From NCBI RefSeq assembly GCF_034376665.1, contig NZ_JAXMJI010000067.1, forward strand, positions 54,758 to 118,757: a DNA stretch of 64,000 nucleotides, given 5' to 3'. The notes below the pieces were generated by a model. The model was not told the DNA's origin. It did no database searches and was given only the letters and a program-made list of their open reading frames with translations. Origin of the DNA: Allopontixanthobacter sp034376665 (GTDB taxonomy: Bacteria > Pseudomonadota > Alphaproteobacteria > Sphingomonadales > Sphingomonadaceae). Numbering within the stretch: position 1 is the stretch's first letter; each line of letters begins with the position of its first letter. The position numbers and the translations under genes are program-made. Of the stretch, positions 53,880 through 63,068 are shown piece after piece.

Positions 53880-54923
53880 ATGCGCCCCCAAGCCAAAAGA
53901 GTCGTTTCCGGTATCCAGCCTACGGGCAATCTGCATCTGGGCAATTACCTGGGCGCGATCCGCAACTGGGTGCGGCTGCAGGATGAAGTGTTCGGCGCGG
54001 GACAGGAAGGCAGTCAGTGCCTGTTCTTTCTGGCCGACCTGCACGCCATTTCGATGCCCTACGATCCGGCGGATCTGCGGTCCGGAACCCTGGAAATGAC
54101 CGCGGCGCTGGTGGCCTGCGGGATCGACCCCGACAAATCGGTGCTGTTCAACCAGGCGCAGGTGCCCGCCCATGCGGAACTGCAATGGCTGCTGAGCGGC
54201 ACCGCCCGGATGGGCTGGCTGAACCGGATGACCCAGTTCAAGGACAAGTCGGGTCAGAACCGCGAAGGGGCGTCGATCGCGCTGTTCACCTATCCCGTGC
54301 TGCAGGCGGCGGACGTGCTACTGTATCAGGCGACCCATGTTCCGGTGGGCGAGGACCAGAAGCAGCATCTGGAACTGGCGCGCGACATCGCGCAGAAATT
54401 CAACAACGACTATTGCGCCGATGGCCCGCCGGTGTTCACCCAGCCCGACCCGATCGTGCCGCGCGAAGCGGCCCGGATCATGAGCCTGCGCGACGGGATG
54501 GCGAAGATGAGCAAGTCCGATCCATCGGAACGCAGCCGGATCAATCTGTCGGACGATGCCGACACGATCATGAAGGCGGTTAAGAAAGCCAAATCCGACG
54601 CCGAACCACTGCCATCGGAACAGGCGGGGCTGGCGGGCCGGCCCGAGGCGCTCAATCTGGTGACCATCTATGCCGCCATGACCGGCGAAAGCATCGACCA
54701 GGTGCTGCAAACCTTCGGCGGCGAAGGTTTCGGGCGGTTCAAACCCGCCTTGGGTGAAGTACTGGTTGAAACGCTCAGCCCGATCTCCCGGCGCTTCAAC
54801 GAGCTGAAACAGGACCGCGAATCGCTGGACGCAATTCTGGCGCGCGGGGCGGCCAAGGCGCGGGAACTGGGCGGCGCTACCTTGAAAGCGGCCTATGATG
54901 CGCTGGGGCTGGTCCGCGGATAA
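53880..54923 (+). CDS. trpS: Tryptophanyl-tRNA synthetase
   Basis: 347 residues, class I synthetase. The HIGH-equivalent is TGNLHLGNYLGA near residue 15 and the KMSKS loop is MAKMSKSDPSERSRI near 205. GEDQKQHLELARDIA holds the tryptophan-site region. It charges tRNA-Trp. AGAGAG lies before the ATG. Confidence 0.96.
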   Translation: MRPQAKRVVSGIQPTGNLHLGNYLGAIRNWVRLQDEVFGAGQEGSQCLFFLADLHAISMPYDPADLRSGTLEMTAALVACGIDPDKSVLFNQAQVPAHAELQWLLSGTARMGWLNRMTQFKDKSGQNREGASIALFTYPVLQAADVLLYQATHVPVGEDQKQHLELARDIAQKFNNDYCADGPPVFTQPDPIVPREAARIMSLRDGMAKMSKSDPSERSRINLSDDADTIMKAVKKAKSDAEPLPSEQAGLAGRPEALNLVTIYAAMTGESIDQVLQTFGGEGFGRFKPALGEVLVETLSPISRRFNELKQDRESLDAILARGAAKARELGGATLKAAYDALGLVRG

Positions 54924-55071
54924 TTCTTTCGGGTCATCGCGCTGCGATAGCTGCCTGAAATATCATTCAAAGTGCGTTCAGCCACGGCGAGGCATAAAAG
55001 CAGTAACAATCGCAAGCCGAATCTGTAACATTGGTCAGCTGGCGAGCATTTACTCGTCGAAGGGACGCAGG

Positions 55072-55773
55072 ATGACAATCAAGACACCCAATCTGGCTGC
55101 CAGATACAGCCGCGCCGCAAAGCTGGCGGCGATTCCGCTGCTGCTGGCAGGCCTGGCCGCCTGCGCGACGCCGTTCAAGGCGGACGTTTCACGCTTCCAG
55201 TCGCAGCTTCCGGCCCCGGCGGGACAGACATTTGCCGTGGTGGCGGATGATCCCAAGCTGGCGGGCGGCCTCGAATTCGCGCTCTATGCGGACGAGGTTG
55301 AAGAAGAAATGCGCCGGCTCGGCTACACCGAAGCAGCTCCGGAAAATGCCAGCCTGCTGGTGCGGTTCGATTACGGCGTGGACAACGGACGCGAGCGTAT
55401 TCGTTCGACCGGTGTCGGCCTCTACGATCCGTTCTACGGCCCGTGGTATGGGTATCGTCATCCATTCTATCGCAGCCGGCTCAGTTACGGGCGGCCGTGG
55501 GGCTACGGATATTACGATCCGTTCTTCGATTCCGGGCCGGATATTCGCAGCTATACCGTCTACACCAGCGGCATCGATGTAAAGATCGACCGCGCGGCGA
55601 CCGGCGAGCGGCTGTTCGAAGGGAAGGCAGAAGCCATGTCCACATCCAACCGCCTGCAGTATCTGGTGCCCAATCTGGTCGAGGCGATGTTCACCGACTT
55701 CCCCGGCAATTCGGGCGAGACCGTGCGCATTTCGATCGCTCCGGAAAAGACCACAGTGCGCCGGATCGACTGA
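55072..55773 (+). CDS. DUF4136 lipoprotein
   Basis: 233 residues. The signal ends in the lipobox LAAC (Cys at about 32), so the mature protein is membrane-anchored in the periplasm. The DUF4136 pattern is visible in LLVRFDYGVDNGRE and the Tyr/Pro/Gly-rich middle (YDPFYGPWYGYRHPFY). Function unknown. The ATG at 55072, with AAGGGACGCAGG before it, is chosen over an upstream frame that runs into trpS. Confidence 0.85.
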   Translation: MTIKTPNLAARYSRAAKLAAIPLLLAGLAACATPFKADVSRFQSQLPAPAGQTFAVVADDPKLAGGLEFALYADEVEEEMRRLGYTEAAPENASLLVRFDYGVDNGRERIRSTGVGLYDPFYGPWYGYRHPFYRSRLSYGRPWGYGYYDPFFDSGPDIRSYTVYTSGIDVKIDRAATGERLFEGKAEAMSTSNRLQYLVPNLVEAMFTDFPGNSGETVRISIAPEKTTVRRID

Positions 55774-55802
55774 CGCAATACAGGTTTTGCCAAGCAGAAA
55801 TG

Positions 55803-55833
55803 GGGCGGGTCCGGCAGCGGGTCCGCCCTTTTT
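55803..55833 (+). terminator. Rho-independent terminator of the DUF4136 gene
   Basis: GGGCGGGTCC and GGGTCCGCCC pair over 10 positions (two G-U) around a 6-base loop, followed by TTTTT. Confidence 0.88.
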
Positions 55834-55837
55834 CGTG

Positions 55838-56173
55838 CTATTTTCGGCGGCGGGCCCTGACCGCGGCAATGCCCACCCCCAACGCCACCGATCCTATCAG
55901 GAACGATCCCGGGAAGCCCGGCTCGAGCGGATAATTGCCGCCGCGGCTCCACCGGTCGACCAGATCGATGGCAAAATTGCCGAGATGGATCGCGGCAACG
56001 AGCAGGAGAAAGGTGGAGCCCAGATTGCGCCAGTCGAGGCCCGGCCAGCCCGTCCGACGGGTCACGAAGGCCTGGATACGGGCCGCGACCCACACCATCA
56101 CCAGGATCCAGATGGCCAGTGCCACCAGCGCCAGCAGCGCCCCGGCGGGGGACATGGCGCCTGCGCCCAGCAT
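55838..56173 (-). CDS. Small membrane protein downstream of dut
   Basis: 111 residues with three hydrophobic segments (about 7-28, 48-65 and 87-105). No family is recognised. The ATG overlaps the dut stop (TGATG), so it belongs to the coaBC-dut transcript. An in-frame ATG at residue 7 is an alternative start. Confidence 0.65.
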   Translation of the reverse strand: MLGAGAMSPAGALLALVALAIWILVMVWVAARIQAFVTRRTGWPGLDWRNLGSTFLLLVAAIHLGNFAIDLVDRWSRGGNYPLEPGFPGSFLIGSVALGVGIAAVRARRRK

Positions 56174-56619
56174 CAGATGCCGGTAGAGCCGAACCCGCCC
56201 TCGCCGCGCGCCGTATCGTCCAGACTTTCCATTTCCACCCACCGCGCCTGGGTGACCGGTGCGAGCACCAGCTGCGCCACGCGGTCCCCGCGCGCGATTG
56301 CAAAGGCTTCGGTCCCGTGATTGATCAGCAGCACTTTCAATTCGCCTCGGTAATCGGAATCGATCGTGCCGGGCGTATTGGGAACGGTAATCCCGTGTTT
56401 GAAGGCAAGGCCGGAGCGGGGCCGGACCTGGATTTCGAAGCCCTGCGGAATGGCCATCGCAAGGCCCGTGGCCACGGCATGGCGACCCCCCGGCGGAATC
56501 GATACGTCTTCCGCCGAAACCACATCCATGCCCGCCGCGCCGCCGGTTGCGTAGCGCGGCAACGCCAGCCCTTCGCCATGCGGCAGGCGCTTCAGGCCGA
56601 CACCGACGGGATCAGCCAT
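56173..56619 (-). CDS. dut: Deoxyuridine 5'-triphosphate nucleotidohydrolase
   Basis: 148 residues. All five dUTPase motifs are present: AGMDVVSAED, RPRSGLAFKHGI, NTPGTIDSDYRGELKVLLIN, RGDRVAQLVLAPV and the C-terminal GEGGFGSTG loop. It removes dUTP and makes dUMP for thymidylate. The start lies within the 3' end of coaBC; an ATG three codons earlier (56628) is also possible. The order coaBC-dut is common in proteobacteria. Confidence 0.95.
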   Translation of the reverse strand: MADPVGVGLKRLPHGEGLALPRYATGGAAGMDVVSAEDVSIPPGGRHAVATGLAMAIPQGFEIQVRPRSGLAFKHGITVPNTPGTIDSDYRGELKVLLINHGTEAFAIARGDRVAQLVLAPVTQARWVEMESLDDTARGEGGFGSTGI

Positions 56620-58300
56620 GCGCGTCATCGGACAGAGCTTGCGCAATGCGCTCGACCAACACACGGGCGACGTCCTGCTTGGGCATTTCCTCCAGCGCTT
56701 CCACGCCCTCGCCGGTGACGATATAGACCTGGTTGTTATCGCCGCCCATCACGCCGGTACCGACCGGGCCCGATACGTCGTTGGCGACGATCCAGTCGAC
56801 TCCCTTGCGCTTGCGCTTGGTCTTGGCGTTCTCGACGACATCCTCCGTTTCCGCGGCAAACCCGATCAGCAGGCGCGGTCGCTCGGTGCCGCCGGCAACC
56901 GCCGCAAGAATGTCGGTATTTTCGGTCAGGATCAGCGCGGGCGGCGCAGATCCGCGTTTCTTCATCTTCTGCTGGGCGAAATCCTTGGTCCGCCAGTCCG
57001 AAACCGCCGCCACCATCACTGCGGCATCGGCGGGCAGCAACCGCTTGACCTCGGCCGCCATTTCCTCGGCCGACTGGACGTCGAAACGTTCGACGCCCGG
57101 CGGTGTTTCGAGCGCTACCGGCCCCGCAACCAGCGTCACCCGCGCGCCGGCATTTGCAGCCGCGGCGGCGATGGCGAAGCCTTGCCGGCCGGACGACCGG
57201 TTGGCGATATAGCGGACCGGGTCGATCGGTTCATGGGTCGGTCCCGCGGTGACAAGGACATGCTTGCCGAACAGCGGTCGGTGCTGCGGATCGGTGTCGA
57301 AATCGGGCTGACCGTAGAGCGGGTCGACCGCAACCGGCATTTCTGTGGGGGCAAGCGGTTCCGGCGAGAAGTCGGCATCGCCAGATTTCACCATGTGGTT
57401 CATGGCCTGCGGGTCGGTCGGCGGCGCGGAGGACGCCTTGCCCTTGGTCGCCAGCACCGAACCGGCGAAACCAGGCTTGGCTATCGGGGCGGCCGGCACA
57501 TTTTCGCCGGTATCTTCGGGCGTATCGGAAACCTCATCAAGGGGCTCCGGCGCGGCGGCCCATACTTCCTCGATTTCGCGGGCCGATCGTTTGGGCGTGC
57601 TTCGGGGGATCAGCGAAGCGAATAGGCCGCCCAGCCCACCGCCGCGCTTTTCGATATCGGGTTCCGGCTCCAATGCCTCGTCCGTTTCGTCGCCTTCTTC
57701 TTCGACCCAGACTTCCGCCTGGGGCGAATAGTCATGCTCCAGCCCGAGCTTTTCGGCGATCTGCGCCCAGATGGCTTCGGGTTCGGGCATCCGGCCGGGG
57801 CCGAACTCGCCGCAGGCCATTGGGCCGACATCGGGTTCGATCACCGTGACCCCGGCCTGCCGCAGCCACGCGACATTACGCTGGGTCGCTTCGTGCTGCC
57901 ACATCCGCACATTCATCGCCGGGACAGCCATGACGGGCTTGTCCGTCGCAAGGATCAGTGTGGTCGCCAGATCGTCGGCAATTCCCGTCGCCATCTTCGC
58001 CAGCAGGTCTGCCGTGGCCGGGCACACGACCACCAGATCCGCCTCCCGGCTAAGCTGGATATGGCCCATCTCGGCCTCGTTCTTCAAATCCCACAGGGTC
58101 GTGTGAACCGGATTCTCGCTCAGCGCTGCGAGCGCCATCGGGGTGACGAATTGCTGGCCGCCCTTGGTCACCACACAGGTCACATCGCCCGCCACGCCGC
58201 CCGCCCCCTTGCGGATCAGCCGGACCAGTTCGCAGGACTTATACGCCGCAATGCCGCCGCCAACCACCAGCAGGATGCGCGGGCCCTTCGCGGCGCTCAT
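56612..58300 (-). CDS. coaBC: Coenzyme A biosynthesis bifunctional protein CoaBC with long linker
   Basis: 562 residues against about 400 for the family. CoaC (about 5-190) decarboxylates phosphopantothenoylcysteine: GGGIAAYKS, PAMN130-VRMW and Cys163 in MACGEFGPGRMPEP are present. CoaB (about 343-562) ligates cysteine to phosphopantothenate: GPTHEPIDPVRYIANRSSG and VAAVSDW. Between them about 150 acidic, Pro/Ala-rich residues (190-342) look disordered. No ribosome site is evident at the ATG at 58300. Confidence 0.93.
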   Translation of the reverse strand: MSAAKGPRILLVVGGGIAAYKSCELVRLIRKGAGGVAGDVTCVVTKGGQQFVTPMALAALSENPVHTTLWDLKNEAEMGHIQLSREADLVVVCPATADLLAKMATGIADDLATTLILATDKPVMAVPAMNVRMWQHEATQRNVAWLRQAGVTVIEPDVGPMACGEFGPGRMPEPEAIWAQIAEKLGLEHDYSPQAEVWVEEEGDETDEALEPEPDIEKRGGGLGGLFASLIPRSTPKRSAREIEEVWAAAPEPLDEVSDTPEDTGENVPAAPIAKPGFAGSVLATKGKASSAPPTDPQAMNHMVKSGDADFSPEPLAPTEMPVAVDPLYGQPDFDTDPQHRPLFGKHVLVTAGPTHEPIDPVRYIANRSSGRQGFAIAAAAANAGARVTLVAGPVALETPPGVERFDVQSAEEMAAEVKRLLPADAAVMVAAVSDWRTKDFAQQKMKKRGSAPPALILTENTDILAAVAGGTERPRLLIGFAAETEDVVENAKTKRKRKGVDWIVANDVSGPVGTGVMGGDNNQVYIVTGEGVEALEEMPKQDVARVLVERIAQALSDDAHG

Positions 58301-58527
58301 GCGGGCGGTTTCGCTATTGCCGCGATCAGGCGGGCTACCGGCGACATTTCTGGTCTCCCCTGTTCCTGCACGCCGGACATCAGGCGCGGATAGATCGGCG
58401 TCCACAAGCCCGCTTGCGTTTCAGCACCATACAACCCTGTATGAACGCCCTGCAACGTAGTGGTTAAATTTTACCTAGCGGGCAAGAGGCATTGCAGTGT
58501 AACCCGCTATCCCAGGGGAGAAATTTC

Positions 58528-58923
58528 ATGCGCCTGATCCTTACCGCGCTGCTGTTCGTCGGCGGCTTGTTTTTCGTAGCTGTGGGGGCAGGCTTTCTGT
58601 TCGATCCCGCGACGTCCGGGGCCGATTTCAGCGTCATTCCCGATGGAATCGTGGGCCACGCCAGCCTGAGGGCCGATTTCACCGCCTTCTTTGTGGTCGG
58701 GGGCGGGTGCATGATCTGGGGCGGGTGGAAGCGCAAGGGCGATCCGCTGCTGGTGTCCGCGGCGTTGTTCGCGATCGCCTTTGTCGGCCGCGCGGTGAAT
58801 GTGATCGCCATGGGTACCTATGACGGGTTCTGGCTGCCGATGCTGATCGAAGCCGCGGCAACGATCCTCTGCCTCACCGGCAGCAGGGTGCTGCCGCACT
58901 CCGCCTTTACCGAACTCGACTAA
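58528..58923 (+). CDS. DUF4345-like membrane protein
   Basis: 131 residues with four hydrophobic segments. The charged GADFSVIPDGIVGHASLRADFTAFFVVGG between the first and second segments resembles the DUF4345 family. Function unknown. AGGGGAG lies 8 bases before the ATG. It is divergent from coaBC and convergent with ubiB. Confidence 0.7.
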   Translation: MRLILTALLFVGGLFFVAVGAGFLFDPATSGADFSVIPDGIVGHASLRADFTAFFVVGGGCMIWGGWKRKGDPLLVSAALFAIAFVGRAVNVIAMGTYDGFWLPMLIEAAATILCLTGSRVLPHSAFTELD

Positions 58924-58930
58924 GGCGGGC

Positions 58931-60499
58931 TTACCCGATTACGCCGAGTATCACGGCCGCGGCAACTGTCCCTGCGCCAATCAGTCCGGACAGCAGGTAG
59001 CCGGGCCAGTTGCTGCCCGAATTGCCGCGCAATTTCCGCTTGGGATCGAGGATCAGCTCGATATCAGGCAGCGGCGGCAAGTCAGGCGCGCCGCCCTTCG
59101 GCGGGTATTGCTCTTCCAGCCGGCGGATCAGCGCGGGGATGCGCAGCAGGGTGTCGGTGTCTTCCTTGATCCGGTCGGCAATCGCCGATTCGGGACCAAG
59201 CTCGTCGCGAATCCATGCCCGCACGAAAGGCGCCGACACATCCCACATGTTGATCTGCGGATCGAGCTGGGTCGCGATCCCTTCGACCATCACCATCGTT
59301 TTCTGCAGCAGCAGCAGATGCGGCTGGGTCTGCATGTCGAAATCGCGGGTAATGGCGAACAGCCCGTCAAGCATCTGGCCGACGCTCAGCTCGCTCACCG
59401 GCTTGCCGCGCATCGGTTCGCCCACCGCCCTCAGCGCGGTCGCAAATTCGCCCACAGAATGGTAACTCGGCACATATTGCGCCTCGAAATGAATTTCCGC
59501 CACGCGGCGGTAATTGCCGGTTGTCAGCCCGTAGAGTATTTCCGCCAGCCACGCCCGCGCGCGCCGGTCGATCCGGCCCATGATCCCGAAATCGATCGCC
59601 ACGATCGTCCCGTCGGCGCGGACGAACAGATTGCCCTGGTGCATATCGGCATGGAAAAATCCGCCGCTGATCGCCTGGGTGAGGAACGCCAGCACCAGCC
59701 GCCGGGCCAGTTCGGGCAGGTCGTGACCCGCCGCGACCAGGGCTTCGCGGTTGCTGATCTTGATCCCGTCGACCCATTCGATTGTCAGGACCTTGCCATT
59801 GGTCCGATCCCAATCGATCGCCGGAATCACGTAGCCGGGCACCGCCTTCATGCTTTCCGACAATTCGCTGGCGCTGGCCGCCTCGCGGCGCAGATCGAGT
59901 TCGCTGTTGGTCCAGCGCTGGAAATTGGCGATCGTCAGTCGCGGACGCAGCCGCAGCGCCTCCCCGCCCATCGCCTCGAGATGCGCGGCGGCCCATTCGT
60001 AGGTAGCGATATCGCGGGCAAACTTCTCGCGGATGCCGGGCCGCAGCACCTTGACCGCCACCGGCACGCCGTCTGTCGTGACGGCGCGGTGCACCTGCGC
60101 GATCGAGGCCGAACCGACCGGATCGGGATCGATGCTGGAAAACAGCGTGTCGACCGGGCGTCCGAAACTGGCTTCGATCGCCTGTTTGATCTGCTCGAAA
60201 TCCACCGGCGGCAGATCGTCCTGCAACGATAGCAGGTTCTGCGCCGCTGCCTCGCCCACCAGATCGGGCCGGGTCGCCAGCGATTGTCCCAGCTTGATCG
60301 CCGCCGGGCCGATATCGCGAAAGGCCTCGGCATAGCGGGGCTGCAGCGGCTGCGACGTGCCGAAGCGGGCAATCCGCACCAGCCGTTTGACCGGCACCGG
60401 CGTGTTGGGATCGCGCTCGATCCCGCGCAGCGCACCGTGCTTCGCCAGCGTCCGGCCCCATTTCAGGAGCCGCCAGATATGCGTTACCGGCCTCGTCAC
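58931..60499 (-). CDS. ubiB: Ubiquinone biosynthesis regulatory protein kinase UbiB
   Basis: 522 residues, atypical ABC1/ADCK kinase. The KxGQ motif is KLGQSLATRPDLVGE (near 73), followed by GSASIAQVHRA, the nucleotide Lys region VAVKVLRPG and FHADMHQGNLFVRADG with AIDFGIMG. One C-terminal membrane segment (about 498-518) anchors it. It supports the coenzyme Q assembly complex. It begins 4 bases after ubiE. Confidence 0.93.
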   Translation of the reverse strand: MTRPVTHIWRLLKWGRTLAKHGALRGIERDPNTPVPVKRLVRIARFGTSQPLQPRYAEAFRDIGPAAIKLGQSLATRPDLVGEAAAQNLLSLQDDLPPVDFEQIKQAIEASFGRPVDTLFSSIDPDPVGSASIAQVHRAVTTDGVPVAVKVLRPGIREKFARDIATYEWAAAHLEAMGGEALRLRPRLTIANFQRWTNSELDLRREAASASELSESMKAVPGYVIPAIDWDRTNGKVLTIEWVDGIKISNREALVAAGHDLPELARRLVLAFLTQAISGGFFHADMHQGNLFVRADGTIVAIDFGIMGRIDRRARAWLAEILYGLTTGNYRRVAEIHFEAQYVPSYHSVGEFATALRAVGEPMRGKPVSELSVGQMLDGLFAITRDFDMQTQPHLLLLQKTMVMVEGIATQLDPQINMWDVSAPFVRAWIRDELGPESAIADRIKEDTDTLLRIPALIRRLEEQYPPKGGAPDLPPLPDIELILDPKRKLRGNSGSNWPGYLLSGLIGAGTVAAAVILGVIG

Positions 60500-60503
60500 G
60501 AAA

Positions 60504-61235
60504 TCAAAGTTTCCAGCCTGAATGAATGGCGACAGCGCCGCCCAGGATCGGTTCCACCTTCGTCCGGGTGAAGCCGGCGGCGCGGATCATGCCTTCGAAT
60601 TCCGGCATCCGGGGGAACCGGCGGATCGATTCGGCCAGATAGCGGTAGCTTTCCTCGTCGCCCGCGATCAGTTTGCCCAGCTTGGGCATCAGGCGGTGGG
60701 AATAGAGATCGTAAACATCCTTGAAGCCCGGCCATTGGGTGGTCGAGAATTCCAGGCAAAAGAACCGCCCGCCATGCTTCAGCACCCGGTGCGCCTCGGC
60801 CAGCGCGCGGTCGATATGGGTCACGTTGCGGATCCCGAAGGCGATCGTATAGGCGTCGAACGTGCGGGAGGAAAAGCTCAGCTCCTCGGCATTCTGGCGC
60901 GACCAGACGAGGCCGTCGATGCCGCGTTTCATCGCGCGTTCGACTCCGACATCGAGCATTTCCTGATTGATGTCGGACACGGTCACATCCGCGCCGCGCG
61001 CCGCCATGCGGAACGCGATGTCGCCGGTGCCCCCGGCCATGTCCAGGATCGCCTCGCCCGGCTGCGGTTTGACCCGCCGCACGAAGCGGTCCTTCCATAA
61101 CCGGTGCATTCCGCCCGACATGGCATCGTTCATGATGTCGTATTTGGCAGCCACATTGGAAAAGACTTCGCCCACCAGGGCGGTCTTCTCGCTCGCATCG
61201 ACATCCTTGTAGCCGAAAGAAACCTGATCACTCAT
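60504..61235 (-). CDS. ubiE: Ubiquinone/menaquinone C-methyltransferase UbiE
   Basis: 243 residues. VFSNVAAKYDIMNDAMSGG is the family N-terminus, DMAGGTGDIAFRMA the SAM loop, and FGIRNVTHIDRALAEAHRVLKHGGRF the second signature. It performs the C-methylation in ubiquinone synthesis. It is divergent from mutM and forms an operon with ubiB. Confidence 0.95.
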   Translation of the reverse strand: MSDQVSFGYKDVDASEKTALVGEVFSNVAAKYDIMNDAMSGGMHRLWKDRFVRRVKPQPGEAILDMAGGTGDIAFRMAARGADVTVSDINQEMLDVGVERAMKRGIDGLVWSRQNAEELSFSSRTFDAYTIAFGIRNVTHIDRALAEAHRVLKHGGRFFCLEFSTTQWPGFKDVYDLYSHRLMPKLGKLIAGDEESYRYLAESIRRFPRMPEFEGMIRAAGFTRTKVEPILGGAVAIHSGWKL

Positions 61236-61304
61236 ACGCGCCGCCTTACGGGCAATTGCCCGCGCCGGAAAGGGTGTTAGAGGGCCTCATGCCGGAACTG
61301 CGAA

Positions 61305-62120
61305 ATGCCTGAACTTCCCGAAGTGGAAACAACCGTCCGCGGGCTCGCGCGTTTCCTCGAAGGGCAGCGGATCGTGCGGGCGGCAGTGAACCGACCGGAC
61401 ATGCGCCGTGCGTTCCCGGTGGACTTGGTCCAGGCGATTACCGGAGCGCGCGTCACCGGTCTTGGCCGTCGCGCGAAATACGGGCTGATCCACACCGACC
61501 GGGCGCGGACCATTGTCTTTCATCTGGGCATGAGCGGGCGCTGGCGGATCGATCCCGACACCCCGGACAGGCACGACCATTTTATTCTTGAAACCGCCGA
61601 CCACCGTTTCGCCCTGTGCGATCCGCGCCGTTTCGGATGGGTCGATCTGGTCGATACCGACGCGCTCGATACGTGGCCCGCTTTCGCCATCATGGGGCCG
61701 GAGCCGCTAGGTGCGGATCTTACGCCGGAGCATCTCCACCGCGCGTTCAGGGGCCGCAAGCAAGCGGTCAAACTGTTGCTGCTCGACCAGCGAGTCGTGG
61801 CCGGACTTGGCAATATCTATGTCTGCGAGGCCCTGTTCCGGGCGGGCATCCGGCCCGACAGGTCTGCGGGCGCGGTGTCCCGTCCGGCGCTCGCCCGGCT
61901 GGTTCCGGCGATTCGCGAAGTGCTGCTCCAGTCGATCGAGGACGGCGGATCGTCGCTGCGCGACTATGCCCGGCCCGACGGCGAACTCGGCTATTTCGCC
62001 ACCCGTTTCGAGGTCTACGGGCGCGAGGGAGAGGCCTGCAAGCGGGGCGATGGCGGGACCATCAAGCGGATCGTGCAGGGCGGCCGCAGCACCTGGTATT
62101 GCCCGAAGTGCCAGAGGTAG
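61305..62120 (+). CDS. mutM: Formamidopyrimidine-DNA glycosylase (Fpg/MutM), atypical zinc finger
   Basis: 271 residues. The N-terminus MPELPEVETTVRG with catalytic Pro2 and Glu3 is complete, and LLLDQRVVAGLGNIYVCEALF is the conserved core. The C-terminal finger shows Cys245, then Gly248 where the second cysteine is expected, then Cys266 and Cys269. It removes 8-oxoguanine and ring-opened purines. Only three cysteine ligands are thus seen; Asp249 or another residue might be the fourth. Confidence 0.94.
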   Translation: MPELPEVETTVRGLARFLEGQRIVRAAVNRPDMRRAFPVDLVQAITGARVTGLGRRAKYGLIHTDRARTIVFHLGMSGRWRIDPDTPDRHDHFILETADHRFALCDPRRFGWVDLVDTDALDTWPAFAIMGPEPLGADLTPEHLHRAFRGRKQAVKLLLLDQRVVAGLGNIYVCEALFRAGIRPDRSAGAVSRPALARLVPAIREVLLQSIEDGGSSLRDYARPDGELGYFATRFEVYGREGEACKRGDGGTIKRIVQGGRSTWYCPKCQR

Positions 62121-62473
62121 GGAGACCTTTTTTCTCTCACGGCCAGTTGGCTGTGCCAACGTCTACGAGGGGCGGGCTAACCGCCCGGCGCGCGGTCGCG
62201 CTTGCGATCCGCTGGCCGCGGACCGTATCGCGCTGTGCCATCCACGACGCGCCCGATCCTGGTCGCGCTAGCCAAAGGCCGACCGGCCGCCGCGCGGTCA
62301 GCGCGAAAGCCCAAGGGAGTGAATGCGACCGCCGGCGCCTGAGGCCAATCAGAAGTTGACGATTCGCCCCGTGCTTTGTAAGGGGCGCGCTTTCCGGCGG
62401 GTGACTGCCGCTTTTCGCATTTGCAAATTCTAGGATTCCGGCCGCTCCCGTGGCGGCCCGATAAAGGACAGAC
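62121..62473. other. Non-coding region between mutM and rpsT
   Basis: 353 bases without a convincing gene. Frames on the minus strand are open but resemble chance GC-rich frames. TTGACG at about 62356 may be a -35 element of the rpsT promoter; just after it CGCCCC and GGGGCG form a 6-bp inverted repeat with an 11-base loop, which could be an rpsT leader hairpin. Confidence 0.35.
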
Positions 62474-62734
62474 ATGGCCAATTCGCCGCAAGCCCGCAAA
62501 CGTATCCGCCGCAACGACCGGCGCGCCGAAATCAACGGTGCCCGCATGAGCCGCATCCGCGGTTTCGTGAAGAAGGTCGAATCCGCCATCGAAGGCGGCG
62601 ACAAGACCGTTGCCGCAGAAGCTCTGAAAGCGGCCCAGCCCGAACTGGCGCGCGGCGTGGCGCGCGGCGTGCTGCACAAGAATACGGCTTCGCGGAAGAT
62701 GTCGCGTTTGTCCAAGCGGGTTGCCGCACTCTGA
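62474..62734 (+). CDS. rpsT: 30S ribosomal protein S20
   Basis: 86 residues, typical length. MANSPQARKRIRRNDRRAEIN at the N-terminus and LHKNTASRKMSRLSKRV at the C-terminus are the conserved basic ends that bind 16S rRNA. AAAGGACAG precedes the ATG. The mutM-rpsT-dnaA order is common in alphaproteobacteria. Confidence 0.97.
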   Translation: MANSPQARKRIRRNDRRAEINGARMSRIRGFVKKVESAIEGGDKTVAAEALKAAQPELARGVARGVLHKNTASRKMSRLSKRVAAL

Positions 62735-62800
62735 TCCGAATCGCGATTCGTCCAGGATCATAGAAAATCGCGGGCTTTCTGCCTGCTTTTAAATCGGGAC

Positions 62801-62833
62801 AAGGCCGGTGCTTCAAGCGCCGGCCTTTTTTAT
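62801..62833 (+). terminator. Rho-independent terminator of rpsT
   Basis: AAGGCCGGTGC and GCGCCGGCCTT form an 11-bp stem with one G-U pair and a TTCAA loop, ending in a T-run. Confidence 0.93.
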
Positions 62834-63068
62834 TACCGGGCGATGACACCGATACTCAGCGCGACCCCTAGGAAAACCCGCGATTCGCGCGGTCAGGACG
62901 GACGAAATCTAGAGTTAACAGCGGGTTAAACGCAACTCTGCGGGGTTGAACCGAGTCAACTTCTTTATTTCAAATTTTTTACGGTCAATACTATTGCGTC
63001 ACCGCAAAACCGGTTCATAACACCAACTCGGCTCGGGACAGGACAGTCCGAACCTTAAGAATCATTGG
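62834..63068. other. Intergenic region upstream of dnaA, AT-rich core with inverted repeats
   Basis: No gene is seen. An AT-rich stretch at 62957-62998 is flanked by AGAGTT/AACTCT (62921-62939 area) and GTTGA/TCAAC (62945-62960) inverted repeats. It may hold the dnaA promoter or part of a replication control region, but no perfect DnaA box occurs here. Confidence 0.35.
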
